From positions 558,001 to 622,000 of the forward strand of contig JAOWBW010000322.1 of assembly GCA_026119855.1 (NCBI GenBank): a stretch of DNA of 64,000 bases, in the 5' to 3' direction. This document shows, piece by piece, positions 48,200-60,427 of this stretch; within the stretch, counting starts at the first letter, position 1, and each line of letters opens with the position of its first letter. The DNA is from Campanula takesimana. Lineage: Eukaryota; Streptophyta; Magnoliopsida; Asterales; Campanulaceae. A program made the translations under genes and the position numbers. The notes under the pieces were generated by a model. That model ran no database searches. It saw nothing but the letters and a program-made list of their open reading frames with translations, and was not told the origin of the DNA.

Positions 48200-50202
48200 T
48201 ATTATGTTTAAACCAAATAGTTTCTTAAATGTTCAAAAATCTAAAGAGCTCTATCGCCCGATGAATGTTTTTTTTTTCTTTTTTTCCTTTTTTGACATTG
48301 ATTTGCTTTGTATATGATCTTACCGGAACAGAAAAAAGTGGTTTCCGGCCACTTATTATTATTATTACTATTATTATTATTGTTATTATTATTATTGTTA
48401 TTAAGTTGTTGTTGAAGGGAATATATGATGAGGCAAGTTGTGGAGGGAAAAGATAAAAAACGCGGGAAGTTGGTATAACTATAATTGTCTTATGTTTTTG
48501 TAGCTTTCTCCAGCGTTACAGCAAATACTCCTTTCAAAACTTTCTTCTTTGGTTTTATATACTCCACTTTAATTAACTAAATTCGTTATTAAATAGGTGG
48601 ACGTACAGGAGACTACCTCTTTTATTATTCATCTTCATACTCATTCCCAATTTGTTTCATTATAAAATGTTCTACTATATTAAGTCTACGTTTGACTTAT
48701 AGCATAATGGACTTTTCTCTGTTACATTTTTATGTAAGGTATTTGGCAAGATACAAAATCGATGACTAATATTTTCTTGACCCATAACGGTGTTTATCAT
48801 AATTAATGAGTAATTAATCTTTCTAATATTTCATAATGAGGTATCTAGGGGCTTTTCCTGCTCTACGAACCGCATCCCCTTCGGGTCTGCTAATCGGTGG
48901 TCTGGGCGACTTTATTGACCTGCTTGTCTCTTGTCTTAGGCGAAAGATAGATTTTCGAGCCGGAACATATTTAGTTATTGATTTTATGCTTTGCCACATG
49001 ACCTAAATTTAAGTGCAAGACTGTTGGCTGAGATTTAGGGTATGTGCAGTCCGACGGCACAGAAGTCAGATTTATATTACGATAAACTATAATTCATGTG
49101 ATAACTGAAGTAACTCATTTTCATTATTCCCAATACATACATAATTTTCTTCTCAGAAAACCAAAAAAATAAAAAAATTGACAGTTTTCTATCATTAGTA
49201 AATCAATAACACAAAGTTGTTTGTAATTAGAAATTGATGATTGTAAATTCACAAATTGTGATTAAAGCAACACATGGCCCTTTTATTAAAGTTGCTTTAA
49301 GGGAGAAAGGGAATATGTGGACCTTCTAATTAATGTGATTCTCTTTTGTAAAGAAAAATCTCGATAAGGTATCCCCATAAGGGTGAAAAGAAAAAAAGAT
49401 TATCTTGTTGTTTACTAATTTTGGAATATTTGGATAACTTTATAACAAAACTATTCATTGTTATTCACCATACCATTCAACCTTTTACTTTTGTTTTATT
49501 TCTAAATTTGGACCTTAGATTAGTATTTTATATTTCTTGTTTTTTTTTTTTTTTTTGTATTTTTTTTGTTTACATTCTTGATGCTTTTCAAAGCCATTTA
49601 ATCTTTGTTAAAATGAGCAACACTTATCATTTATTATAAAATTTAAATTTATTACTATCTACATCCGTCTCAAAATGTTGTCCCTTTTATTATGTTAGTG
49701 CGAAAGAACGTTGAGCAATAATTTTAACTTAGTTTAATTATTGTAATGAAAGTATAAATACTTGTTATTGTTAGACATTTGTAATAGTGTATCAATAATA
49801 AATTTTATATTTTTATTAAAATAAATTAAAATTATTATTCAAAGTTCTTTCATAAAAAAAGGGAGCAACATTTTGTGTAAAAGGGAGTATTATTATTTTG
49901 TGATAATTTTAATAGTACATACTCTTTTCATCTCACAACTTTAAGTGTCACTTTTCATTTATCAAAATAAAAATAACGAATATGTTTTACTTGTTTATAC
50001 ATTATTATAAATGATTTATTGCATTGAAATTTTTATTTTGGGACAGTAGTATGAGAAATTTAACCAAATTTTTAAAGAATTTTTTATACCATTTTTGTGT
50101 ACCATGTACAAGTAATTAAACCGTTATAATTTATTTTTTAAAAGCAAACATAAAAGGAAATTTTTATACCATTTTTGTGTACCATGTACAAGTAATTATA
50201 CC

Positions 50203-50204
<2 letters not shown>
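48200..50204. other. Intergenic, AT-rich
   Basis: No supported gene. Contains an ATT-type microsatellite at about 48352-48405, a T run near 49543, and a direct repeat of about 40 bp (ttttataccatttttgtgta... near 50084 and 50162). Confidence 0.5.

Positions 50205-50257
<53 letters not shown>
50205..50257. repeat. (TA)n microsatellite
   Basis: About 53 bases of nearly pure TA. Confidence 0.95.
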
Positions 50258-50261
<4 letters not shown>

Positions 50262-50407
50262 AATAATAGGTTTTATTAAAATAATTAATTAATATAAATT
50301 TATTTTTTTTAAATTCTTTAATAGTGAGACATTTATTTCATGATAGAGTGAGTAATAAGGGCCGAATCCGACCCAACTTCTAAGGATGCGTCTTTGCACC
50401 CACCCAC

Positions 50408-51345
50408 TAGGGATGGCTAACTCCGGTTCCGGTTCGGAACCGGCGGTTTCAGTTCGCCATTTATATGAACCTTAACCGGCCCTTGGTTACACCGGTTCCG
50501 GTTACCACAATCCGGTTCCGGTACGGTTTCGGTACGGTTCCGGTCCGGTTCCGATCAATAATTAATAAACAAGTTAAAAATTATTGAAAAACAAGAGATT
50601 TCCGGTCTGGTTCTGGTCCTGTTCGCCATTTATGTGAACCTTAACCGGCCCGGATGACTGGCGGTTTCGGTTTATTCGCCGGTTTGCTCCGGTTCCGGGC
50701 TTCTCCGGTTCCGGTCCAGTTTCCCGGTGGTCCGGTAGATGTGTCCATGCCGGTTAACCGGCGGTTGAAAATCTCCCGGAGGTCTAACCGTAACCGCCCC
50801 GCTAACCGGCCCTAACGGTTAAGGTTAGGCGGTTAACCGGTTAAGCAGGTTAAACCGTCTGCATTTTTCCTTCTTTTTTTTTTTAACTGAAAAATGTCAA
50901 AAAAGGGACTGAAATCTGGAAATTTAACTGAAAAATGTCAAAAAACTGACCAAAAACTGGAATAAACTGATTGAAAACTGACAAACTAACTAGAACCATT
51001 AAAAAACTGACTGGAACTATGAAAATAACTGACTGGAATCTGGAAACTAACTGGAATTCGTTAAATAACTGACTGGAAACTAACTGGATTCTGGGAATTA
51101 ACTGGAAATTATGACCGTTAGCCGGTTATAACCGGCGGTTCAACCGGTTAACTTAACCGACAGTTATAACCGCCGGTTAACCGGTTTCAAAAACCCCAAC
51201 CTTAACCGGACCGCCTCTTACCGGTTGACATTCGAAACGGTTGGCCGGTTAGTCGGTTGGCTGGTTTTGACCGGTCGACCAACCGGCGGTTAGCCGATTC
51301 CGTTAATTTTTTGGACACGTCTACGGTCCGGTTTGGCCATGCCTA
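50408..51345. mobile_element. Non-autonomous hAT element packed with CCGGTT motifs
   Basis: 938 bp. Ends TAGGGATGGCTAA and TTTGGCCATGCCTA are imperfect inverted repeats. The 8-bp target duplication ccacccac is exact (50400-50407, 51346-51353). Both outer thirds are dense in CCGGTT/AACCGG and their compounds, in both orientations. The middle (about 50880-51110) repeats aactgactggaa-like units. No coding sequence. Subterminal repeats of this kind resemble transposase-binding arrays of Ac/Ds-type hAT elements, but here they fill most of the element. Confidence 0.9.
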
Positions 51346-51519
51346 CCACCCACGAATTATTTTCACTTTAATTGAGTGATTTTTTTTTTTTTTTTTTTTT
51401 TTTTTTGGGGCCTATTATGCGGCTTTTCACAAAAGACATGCCCACCACGCCACCATCTCTCCCTTTTTGCCGTTCTCCTTTTTTCCGTTGACGCCCACAC
51501 GAAATGGACGTGATGTTAT

Positions 51520-54500
51520 ATGGTGTTACAGGTAACGGAACGGAATGTAGAAGTCCCGACGACGATGATGGCCGTTTTAACTTCGCCGTTACCGGTGCTT
51601 GTCGACGACAACGACGACGGCGCAGAATCCGAAAGCAATAGTTACCATGCTCCTAATCTTCTCCAGCGAATATTCAGTCTCCTGAAAAATGTACGCCCTG
51701 GCGCTGATCTCACCCGATTTCAGGTAACTTGCTTGTTTATATTCATTCGAGTTCTTAATTACTTCAATTATCAAGTTGCATGCACAGAAATCAAATCCTG
51801 TTTTCGTAGATTTATGACGAGTTAGATTTTCATAATCGATCGAATTGAATGCCTAGATAGTAGATATACACATGGTAACGAGCAACTTCGTATTTAATTA
51901 TTATTCAAACAACTTTTTTGCGATGAATTGACTCTATTAAGTTATTAACCATCAGTTCCCTCTTAATTTGAGTTCAGATAGTCTCTACATAGGTTGAATT
52001 CAAATGTTTCGATTGGAAATGAGGAATAGTAGATTTTTCAGCCTTTTTATTAATGTGTGTTTGGCCAAAATTTTACTTTCTATTGGAATGAATGGAGTAT
52101 ATGGCATTTTAGTACTCCCTCTGTCCCTAAATGAGTGTCCAATTTCAACAAATTTTTGTCCCAATCCATTTTGATCATAACTGTATCCCTAAATGATTTT
52201 TTTCGAAATTTTTTCACCTTTTTCTTTATACATGCAAAAACTAAATGTTTGTAAAGAGAATTACATGATTATATATGAATTTTGCCACCAAATTTTACAA
52301 AACGTTATGTCCCTTAAAATGAAATTTGGACACTGATTTAGGGACAGAGGTAGTTGTCCATTTCAGTGATCTTGGTAACCAAATTACGCCTGATATCGCT
52401 TCTAAGAGTTTGTATTTGGGTGATTTCATGAAAATTTGCTATGCTCGTAAGCAATTGCAACAATTGCAGCATTTGTGCAGCTAGGACATAATATTCTGCA
52501 TACTTTTCTTGGATTCACTCAGTCACTTGTAGTATTAGTATGTGAAATGCCAAGTAACATTATTTGGTTATGATAATTTGTTGATTCTGATAAAACCATA
52601 CTAAATATTGTTGTTGCAATCTCAGCTGCCACCACTCTTCAACATTCCCAAGTCACAGCTCCAGTGCTACGGAGAATCAGTGTACTCTGTCAGCAGCGAT
52701 ATACTGAGTCGTTGTGCCCATGGAGCAACTCCAATTGAGAGATTCACATCTGTGGTTGCATGGAACTTTTCTATGCTTCGACCTTTAATGTTTGGCTTGG
52801 CACCTTACAATCCCGTCCTTGGAGAGACTCACCATGTTTCCAGAGGAAACCTTAACGTCGTTGTGGAACAGGTCTTTGCTTTAGCTCAATACATTCGGAT
52901 TATTTAACAACACATTTTCTCAAAAGAAAAAAAACAACCTCAATTGCGAGTCTTTTTACTTCATGATTTCAGGTATCGCATCATCCCCCTGTCACTGCCC
53001 TCCATGCAACAAATGAGAAGGATAAGATCGAAACAACTTGGTGCCATTATGCTGTTCCTAAATTCCTTGGTAGGTAAATTCTTATAAGGACACATTCATA
53101 ATCGTTCAGAAACTTTCTTCTTTGGACTTGACTGCTTATGTTACAGTTTACCTCATATAGGTACTTCAGTAGAAGTTGACGTGCACGGGAAAAGAGAGCT
53201 GAAGCTCCTTAATTGGGGTGAGACTTATGTGATGAACTCCCCGAAACTTGTGATAAAGTTTCTTCCTGTGCCTGGCGTTGAATGGTTAGGCAATGTTACA
53301 ATTCAGTGCCAAGAAACTGGCCTTGAAGCAGAGCTGTGCTGCAAAGGCAGTTCTTTTTTTGGACGTAAGGCAAATCAAAGGTCTATTAGAGGAAAAATAA
53401 TGCAATCATCGACATTGGAGACTATTTATGAGATCAACGGTCACTGGGACAGGTACTACACTATTGATAGTTCACATATCCATGAATAAACACAATTTTT
53501 TTACAAGGGTAAAAGGAAAAATATGATGTACTTGCTATGCATGAATAATACTGTCTTGCTCTAACAAAATATTTCTTTCATCATTCTCTTGAGGATAATG
53601 GGTTCATTTTACTGATACAACTCTTGGGTGTGTATAAATGTAGGACTGTGACAATTAAGGACGTTAAGACCAGAAAAATCATGGTGATATACGATTCCAA
53701 GGATGTGGTTTCGGGATTGAAGACTCCTATCGTTAAGGATGCAAAGGTAATTGTCTAGTTATCTTCTTCCGATAAAATGCAATTCTTTCCTCTCCAATTT
53801 CAGAAGTCTTTCTTTTTCATAGTTTGAACTGATCCCCATCCCGTGAATCCTTGGTCACAAAGGAACCATGATAATGAAATGAATATCTATAAGATAAAAA
53901 CACAAAGAAAATACAAGTTCCGCAACCATATCCACTTACCAAAGTTGCAACTCTAAAGAGGATGAGTGCAACTGATTGCTAGGTTGGTGTTGTCAATAGG
54001 AAGTGCAGTCAATGTCTTATTTTTCTTAGGCAAAAACATTGTGAAACTTGATCCAAACAGCTATAATTTAGACGAGTAAATATTTGATAAAGCATATTTC
54101 TGAGTTTCATCATGGGCCGACTGATTAGATATATTGACTGGGGACCTGGGGTGATCACTTGATTGAAAACAACAATATCCAACACAACATTGACATGCTA
54201 TCACCAGTAAAGCACATGTTACACTGTCCGATGGTCACAAGCAATGGGGAGATCCACTTTATACGAGTTGGGAGCAAGTGCACCCAATACTTTCCCACAT
54301 GATTTCAAAAGGAAAAATAAATAAATATACCTGCACATAGTGCCCCCGCATAATCAAGTAGCTTGTCTGGCTTAGTTGGCAAGGCACAGGGTTCTCAACC
54401 TTGTGGTCTGGGTTTGAGCCCCACAGTGGGCAATGTTTCTTCTCTTTTTTTTTTCATTCGAAACTTATGATTTGAAGCTTTGTAGTGTCTTTGCGCACCC

Positions 54501-55150
54501 TCTTTGAAAAGATCCTGAGTCCGCCACCAGTCCCAAGCACATATTTGGGAGAGATAACCATCCAAACTAGATAATGTAATTCATGGTAACAAAGAATTAT
54601 ACTCCCTCCGTCCCAATACTATAGTCTCGTTTGAGTTTTCAAACATTTTAAGGTTACATTATAAGTCTTAGAAATTCATTTATTTTGAAGCCTTAATTTG
54701 GGAAATGGGACTAACTTCCTGGGACAAACAAAAAGGGGAAATGGGACTATCATAATGGGACGGAGGGAGTAACATCTATGTAGGGATAAAATTGTAGCAC
54801 AGACACCATTTTCCTAGAAATTTATGCAACATGAATGTATTGCGAAGTAATTTCACTTACTTTTTTCCATGTTATGTTTTGACTTTGTACATCAGGGGTT
54901 AAGTCCAAGTGAGTCAGCTGTGGTATGGGCTGAGGTGAGTCAAGGAATCTTGAGCAAGAACTGGGATAAGGCAAGGGAAGCAAAGACAACCATTGAAGAG
55001 AAGGAGAGAAAGCTTGCTAGAGAGAGGGAATCAAAAGGAGAGAACTGGGTTCCCAAGCATTTCACAGTCTCTTACTGCAAAGAAAATGGATGGGAATGTT
55101 CACAAAACCAAGAATGGGTCCCACCCGCCCCCATTGTCGTCCCTCTCTGA
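51520..55150 (+). CDS. Oxysterol-binding protein-related protein (ORP4-like)
   Basis: Six exons: 51520-51723, 52626-52871, 52973-53069, 53161-53452, 53644-53746 and 54896-55150, all GT..AG and in phase, giving 398 aa. A start at 51565 would give 383 aa, close to plant ORP4 proteins; the extra N-terminal codons are unremarkable, so the start is open. Only the OSBP lipid-binding domain is present, with no PH domain, as in the short plant ORPs. Landmarks: RPGADLTRFQLPPLFNIPKS, then GESVY; NPVLGETHH; the family signature EQVSHHPPV across the exon 2/3 junction; and WVPKHF near the C terminus. Known role of the family: cytosolic or membrane-contact lipid (sterol/phosphoinositide) transfer. No lesion seen. 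Introns 1 and 5 carry MITEs; intron 5 also carries a tRNA-like sequence. Confidence 0.93.
52115..52353. mobile_element. Stowaway-like MITE in ORP intron 1
   Basis: CTCCCTCTGTCCCTAAATGA at the left and GATTTAGGGACAGAGGTAG at the right. Same family as 47941-48199. Left TA present; right flank degenerate. Confidence 0.75.
54242..54529. mobile_element. hAT-like element in ORP intron 5
   Basis: Ends CAATGGGGAGATCCACTTT and GATCCTGAGTCCGCCACCA resemble those of 46387-46846. Flanks gtcacaag (54234-54241) and gtcccaag (54530-54537) look like an 8-bp target duplication with one mismatch. Carries the tRNA-like sequence at 54361. Confidence 0.55.
54361..54432 (+). repeat. tRNA-like / SINE-head sequence
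   Basis: Box A-like TGGCTTAGTTGG near 54368 and box B-like GGTTTGAGCCC near 54411, with tRNA-like spacing. An anticodon-arm-like CAGGG..CCTTG has loop ttctcaa. The acceptor stem pairs only weakly, with G-U pairs. A T-rich run follows at about 54436-54463, fitting a pol III terminator or SINE tail. A tRNA-derived SINE or a decayed tRNA is more likely than a working tRNA gene. Confidence 0.5.
54602..54769. mobile_element. Stowaway-like MITE in ORP intron 5
   Basis: CTCCCTCCGTCCCAATACTA left and the complement-like right end ATAATGGGACGGAGGGAG, flanked by TA (54600-54601, 54770-54771). 168 bp. Confidence 0.88.
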
Positions 55151-55570
55151 GATCAACTTGCTGTGTGAGTTTAATCTCTCACAAAAACTCGTCCGGTTTC
55201 ACTCCTGCAAGTGTACTATGTTAGTGTTTCTCTGTAAATATGTTTGGTTTTCTTATTATCGTTGTTCTTGCCTTAAAAAAATTCTCCGTCCCATAATTGG
55301 TGTCGAAGTTAACCTGTCAAACCTTTTAAATAATGTAACTTGCTTGTTTGTACCATGATAAAATTGTACTAAGACTATTTCATTATTTAAAAACGTGACA
55401 CTTATTTTGGGACGGACCAGATAATAAAGCACCACACTTATTATAATATGGAGCTAATTGTTTTCGAAAGACATTACATGGTTAGTGAAGTGCAGTATAC
55501 TTGTACCCTACCCTTGGTGAAATATATGAACTCTTGAGTAAATATTTGTGAAACATATCCCTCTCTCTTA

Positions 55571-55609
<39 letters not shown>

Positions 55610-55688
55610 CCTACATATGGTCGCGCTCCTGTGAGAACCATTTTAAATGAGAACCGTGAGAACCAATTATAACTGTTTTGATTAAATA

Positions 55689-55768
<80 letters not shown>

Positions 55769-56462
55769 AACATCAATTATTTGTGAGGGTACACAAGTAA
55801 TTTCAATATTGAAGACCAGCTTTGACCTCGTAATATACTGTATCCTGTACCAATGTCGTCTCTCTCCCCCTTCTCTCTTCTCGCTCTCAAACCCACCAAA
55901 TCCACCGTGTCAGTGGAGCGTGATCTACACTTTAGACCCACTTCCTCTTTCATTTAATCAAAATAAGCAATTTCGGATGAAGCTCTACAACCAGAGCTTT
56001 GCAATGGACAATTTTCCATTCAAAATCATTTACGGTTTCTCTCTTAAAGTTAAACCACCATTTGCTGAACCAAACCCCTGAAGAACATACACTATAACCT
56101 GCCTAAACTTTTCAAAATTCAATCTTTAACTCACCCATGTCAACCAATACTTGTGCTGCTTACCGTTCAGTCAAAAATCTTATGTCAAAAAATTGTTTAA
56201 ATAGGATTGAAGCTAAAATTGTGAAATTGGAAACCCACGGAATCGATAAAAATTGAATCTTGACTGGTTTAATTCACTCTGCACCGAAACCTGATTTGAA
56301 TTTTGACTGGGGGATTAAGAAAGAGGGGGAGATACCGCCGGAGGAGGAATCGTCAAGGGGAGTAACTTGGTTGACTTGCCCGTTTGTCGCAGCTGATGGC
56401 TGATGACATATGGCTGATGGCTGATGATTTTTGGCTGAATGACTTATGGCTTATTGTCAGAA
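55151..56462. other. Intergenic with microsatellites
   Basis: ORP 3' flank. (CA)n then (TA)n tracts occur at about 55571-55609 and 55690-55766; between them is ggtcgcgctcctgtgagaac. A MITE-like tcttaac end is not resolved. No supported gene; frames read from the dinucleotide tracts are artefacts. Confidence 0.55.
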
Positions 56463-57263
56463 TACTGTTTGTTTTGGCTGACTTGAAAATGCTTATGAGC
56501 TGTCTTAAGCTAATTGTGACTGTTTGTTGAAAAAGCTAAAAAAATGGCTTAATATAATACAAATACCAAAATACCCCTCATATATAAATAAACACATAAT
56601 AATTATAATATAATATAATTGTATAACTATTATTATCTAATTATAATTATTTAATTGTTATAATTATTAATGATTATATACTCATAATAATCATAATTAT
56701 ATAAAAATTAATATTAGATATAATTTTATTAATTATATATTAATAATGATAAAATAATATTAATAATAGTAATATAGTTTTAATAATATGATGATTATAT
56801 AATATTAATAATATAATTATAGTAATAATAATAATACTAATAATAATATAATATAATAATAATAATTTTTTAATAATTTTTATTATTATTCATTTTATAA
56901 TGATAATAATAACACATTTGTAATAATAATATATTTATGATTATATAATTATAATAATATAATTATAAAATAATAAAATTATTATTATTATTATTATTTT
57001 CTTATTATTATTATGTAACTAAATTATATAAATCATACATAGAAAAGGAAGAGTATTATTGACTTACCAAAAGTGATGAAACTTCCATATTTTCAATAAG
57101 CCAAGAAAAGCATCATTTTTCTAGCTTTTTAGCTTTTACTTATTTATGCTTTGAGGGAGTTGTACTTGACTTATTGACTTTTAGCTTATAAGTGAAAACA
57201 AACACTACTAAAATAGCTTATTTTAAGTCAAAAGCCATAAGCCAACCCGAAAACAAACAGGTA
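56463..57263. mobile_element. Non-autonomous DNA transposon, AT-rich
   Basis: Inverted ends tactgtttgttttggct and gaaaacaaacaggta. Next to them are matching subterminal phrases (gctgacttg; cataagccaac). The interior, 56560-57060, is extremely AT-rich with TAATAATA-type repeats. No coding sequence; the superfamily is not determined. Confidence 0.55.
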
Positions 57264-57422
57264 CTTTGGAAAGTGCAACGAAGGAGATGATAATGGGGAT
57301 TATCTGTTTCAAAATTACATTTTTGTCCTCATAACTGATTCCATTCCATGTGTAAAATGGTGGACATTTTTGTCCTAAAATAATGGCCAAGATGTTACCT
57401 TACTCTTGAAATGGGTATCCTA

Positions 57423-57428
<6 letters not shown>

Positions 57429-57503
<75 letters not shown>
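57429..57503. repeat. (CT)n(AT)n microsatellite
   Basis: About 35 bases of CT followed by about 40 of AT. Confidence 0.95.
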
Positions 57504-57506
<3 letters not shown>

Positions 57507-57547
57507 AGATAGATATTCAGCAGGACCAAATGGGCAAGATGTTACCC

Positions 57548-57949
57548 GAGTTAAGCAGCTATTTGGTCCTTAACCCAATTGAGTTGTTTTCCTTTTGGTC
57601 TTTAACCTATTTTGGTTTTCCTTTTGGTCTTTAATGTACCTAGTTGCAAGATAAAGTGGTTCTTAACCTATTTTAGTTTTCTTTTTGGTCTTTGATGTAC
57701 TTATTTGCAGGACAAAGTGGTCCTTGACCTATTTTGGTTTTCCTTTCGGTCAACAAGCCATGTCGACGATTTTAAGGACCACTTTGTCCGGCAAATAGGT
57801 ACATCAAGGACGAAAAGGAAAACTAAAATAGGTTAAGGACCACTTTATCCTGCAATTAGGTACATCAAGGACCAAAAGGAAAACCAAAATAGGTTAAGGA
57901 CCAAAAGGAAAACAACTCAATAGATTAAGGACCAAATAGGTGCTTAACT
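57548..57949. mobile_element. Foldback element (long inverted repeat)
   Basis: Two arms of about 190 bp are reverse complements with mismatches. The left arm has ttaagcagctatttggtcct and repeated ccttttggtctttaa. The right arm has the complements and ends accaaataggtgcttaac. Centre near 57748. The arms themselves contain internal repeats. The sequence agatgttacc, then tactcttgaaatgggtatc, occurs on both sides (about 57389 and 57951). Confidence 0.75.
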
Positions 57950-58573
57950 CAGATGTTACCCTACTCTTGAAATGGGTATCATAACTGATTCCAATCTGAA
58001 AGCTAAACTGTACACACAAATGTCAATGTGTGTTAAGGGAGTTGTTGAATAGTATATTTTTCAGTAGTTGGACCAAATTGCTTATTATCTGTATTTAGGC
58101 TACTACTCCTATTTAGCAGCCCCGCCCCACTTGTTACTTGTTTAGACTCTTTAAAAATTGATTAAAATAAGTATATTTTATTTTTAAAATTGAACATATG
58201 CTGAAATTCCGGCCCTTTTAACGCCACATTTGTTTTTTTAATACACTCATGCACCTGTTTAGTTTACTTCTTAATTATAATTTTTTGTTTTGTTTTATTA
58301 TCATGTGTTGTCTGTCGATTTTCTTCTTGTCATTATCTTTTAGATGTATTGTTTCGTTTCTTTTATTTGATTTGAATATGAATACTCAATCCACGCCGCC
58401 CATAATAAATATCGTGGTTGATCTGTCAACATTTTAAAAAATGTACTTTATCTAACACTTACTTTGAATTGAGAAATTTTTATTATTATGGAACGGGAGT
58501 AGTTTTTAACTCGTATGTCATTTTCTTCCATTGAATTCAAATCCAATGGAATAAGTTATTGGCCAACGACATA
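57950..58573. other. Intergenic, no recognised feature
   Basis: AT-rich. Nothing supported beyond the flank duplication noted for the foldback element. Confidence 0.5.
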
Positions 58574-58825
58574 CTCCCTCCGTCCCACCGGAAATTGCAA
58601 AAAAAAATAAAAAAAATGTCACAATAATTAAGGGAAAAAGTGAAAAAGGTAACGTGTTGTGAGTGTTGATAGTTGAGTGTGAGAGAGAAAATGGGGTAGA
58701 GAATAGTTAGTGGGTTAGTGGATGTGAGTGTGCAAGTGGGTAAAAACTTTCCATTTATAGATTTTGCAATTTCTATTGGACGCCCAAAATGGCAAGTTTT
58801 GCAATTTCAAGCCGGACGGAGGGAG
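58574..58825. mobile_element. Stowaway-like MITE
   Basis: CTCCCTCCGTCCCACCGGAA left, AAGCCGGACGGAGGGAG right, with a further inverted match gaaattgcaaaa/ttttgcaatttc just inside. Flanking TA on both sides. Confidence 0.88.
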
Positions 58826-59411
58826 TACATCACTTAAATAGTATTTTTGTTGTTAATAACTCAAAAGTCATAGCAACTAGTTGGGTTTGGTGATAAAGAA
58901 ATAATTTTGTTAAGATTGCACTTTTAGATTACATCAATATAGGGATAGGAAAGTTACATTATTAGTAGGCTAGAACTTCAAGTTGGAAATTAAATTGTTT
59001 GATCGTTGCAGCACTACAAAGTTATCAAATTTTGTCGATAGTAACATTTTTTCCGGAGATTAGACGATATAAATTTAATGGATAAAATGTAGGACCCATC
59101 AACAAATTTTAATCTTAACCGCACAGCTTGCAAAAAGAAAAAGGTGATATGGGCGATGATTACACTGATGTACTATATGTCAAATGTTGTACTTTGAAAT
59201 GCAATAGTTGAAATTTACAAATCTAATAAACACATACTATACTATACTATAAGAAGAATTTCTTTGCAAGTCCTCAACTTGTGGAAAATGAAATGGCAAC
59301 CCCAAAAAAGGTGTTGACAATAAATATCATACCAAATTCAACCCATACTCAACAAAAACTAGGAATTAAAATTTATATTACCTCCTTTACAAAATTTATT
59401 TGGTAACAAGT
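58826..59411. other. Intergenic (3' flank of the PADRE gene)
   Basis: No gene seen. An atactatactatac short repeat lies near 59236. Confidence 0.5.
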
Positions 59412-60207
59412 TCAATCTAGTTTTGGAATTTGTACATTGCTATCTTGTAAATCAGATTCACTTCTTTGATTAACTGATCTCTCTCTAATAGTAGACAACA
59501 TAGGCTTCCACGACGGCGATTTCATCGTCGACACTTGCAAATCACTAACCGTATCCTCTCCGGTCAGCACGTACCGGTCGGTATACCGGTGCGGACTTCT
59601 AGGCGGAGCACTTCTTATTGGGCTTACTGGGCCCGACTCCGCTTCACTAGGAGAAGGCCCACGAGCCACTGCATAGATGTTTGAATACCTATTGGGCTTT
59701 TTCGATTTAGCGCTCCTTCTTGGGCTTGGGCTTGCTCGATACGGGCTAGCCGGACTTTTACCCACCGGGCTCGGGCTCTGACCCGGACTCCGACCCGGAG
59801 AACTACGAATCGAGCTTGACCGATACGGGCTAGGGGACGGACTTCCAAACCCGCCCTCGGAGTTACCGGAGGGACTTTTGGAAAGGGATATGCCGGTTTT
59901 TGCGACGGTTGTTAGTTTTTTGAGATGGAAGCCAAATCGACGGCGGAGACTTCGAATTGGAGGGCGGAGTAGGGTAGTAGGAAGTAGATGTGACCGGATT
60001 GGAGTTGGGTATCGGGCATGAGGGGTTTCAAGTCTTGGAGCATGAGTTGGGTCGGAGTGCATAAGAAATGTTTTGATACATTTGCAGTGACTTCTCCGGC
60101 AGTGATTGGATCTTCATAATTTTCTAAATAGCCATTGTAGTGAACCACTTTGATGTTCTTGATGACTTCTGATGATGATTCTTTGTTGTTGTTAGAGATA
60201 CAACCTC

Positions 60208-60211
<4 letters not shown>
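59412..60211 (-). CDS. PADRE/DUF4228 domain protein, one frameshift
   Basis: Starts MGGCISNNN at 60211 on the minus strand and ends at 59412. MGGC is a likely N-myristoylation/palmitoylation signal, as in many PADRE proteins. The N-terminal ~90 residues (VVHYNGYLENYEDPITAGEV, FLCTPTQLM, SGHIYFLLP) fit DUF4228, a plant family often induced by stress or pathogens; its biochemical role is unclear. A Ser/Pro/Arg-rich tail follows, with many SPS and RSP motifs, predicted disordered. The frame breaks in a run of six A (minus strand) at 59916-59921: the first frame stops at 59912 and the remainder is open in the next frame. One more base would give about 266 aa. So this is a recent pseudogene, an allele, or a sequence error. 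A GA-rich tract lies in the leader. Confidence 0.82.
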
Positions 60212-60280
<69 letters not shown>

Positions 60281-60284
60281 CTCT
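60212..60284. repeat. (CT)n/(GA)n tract in PADRE 5' leader
   Basis: Pure CT on the plus strand with a few interruptions, directly upstream of the PADRE start codon; GA on the sense strand. Such tracts are common in plant core promoters and leaders. The ER-repeat frame read through it is an artefact. Confidence 0.9.
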
Positions 60285-60386
60285 CTTGGTGTGATCAAAT
60301 TGAGAAATTACACACAGAAACACACAGTAGCTATGGATGTGTTTAGAAAGGAAGTAAATATATATTTATATGAGAATTTTGAAGTG

Positions 60387-60387
<1 letters not shown>

Positions 60388-60424
<37 letters not shown>
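60388..60424. repeat. (GT)n microsatellite
   Basis: About 37 bases of GT, probably in the promoter region of the PADRE gene. Confidence 0.95.

Positions 60425-60427
<3 letters not shown>

Noticed and set aside
48830..49050. Less AT-rich patch with gene-like composition
   Set aside because: No open frame of useful length, splice pattern or family match.
54361..54432. Functional tRNA gene
   Set aside because: Acceptor stem pairing is weak and it sits inside a transposon-like block; called tRNA-like only.
55474..55776. Cys-Val and Tyr-Ile repeat frame on the minus strand
   Set aside because: Direct translation of (CA)n and (TA)n microsatellites.
59912..60298. Extension of the PADRE frame upstream through an E-R repeat
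   Set aside because: It is the translation of the CT/GA tract with a non-ATG start; the MGGC start at 60211 fits the family.
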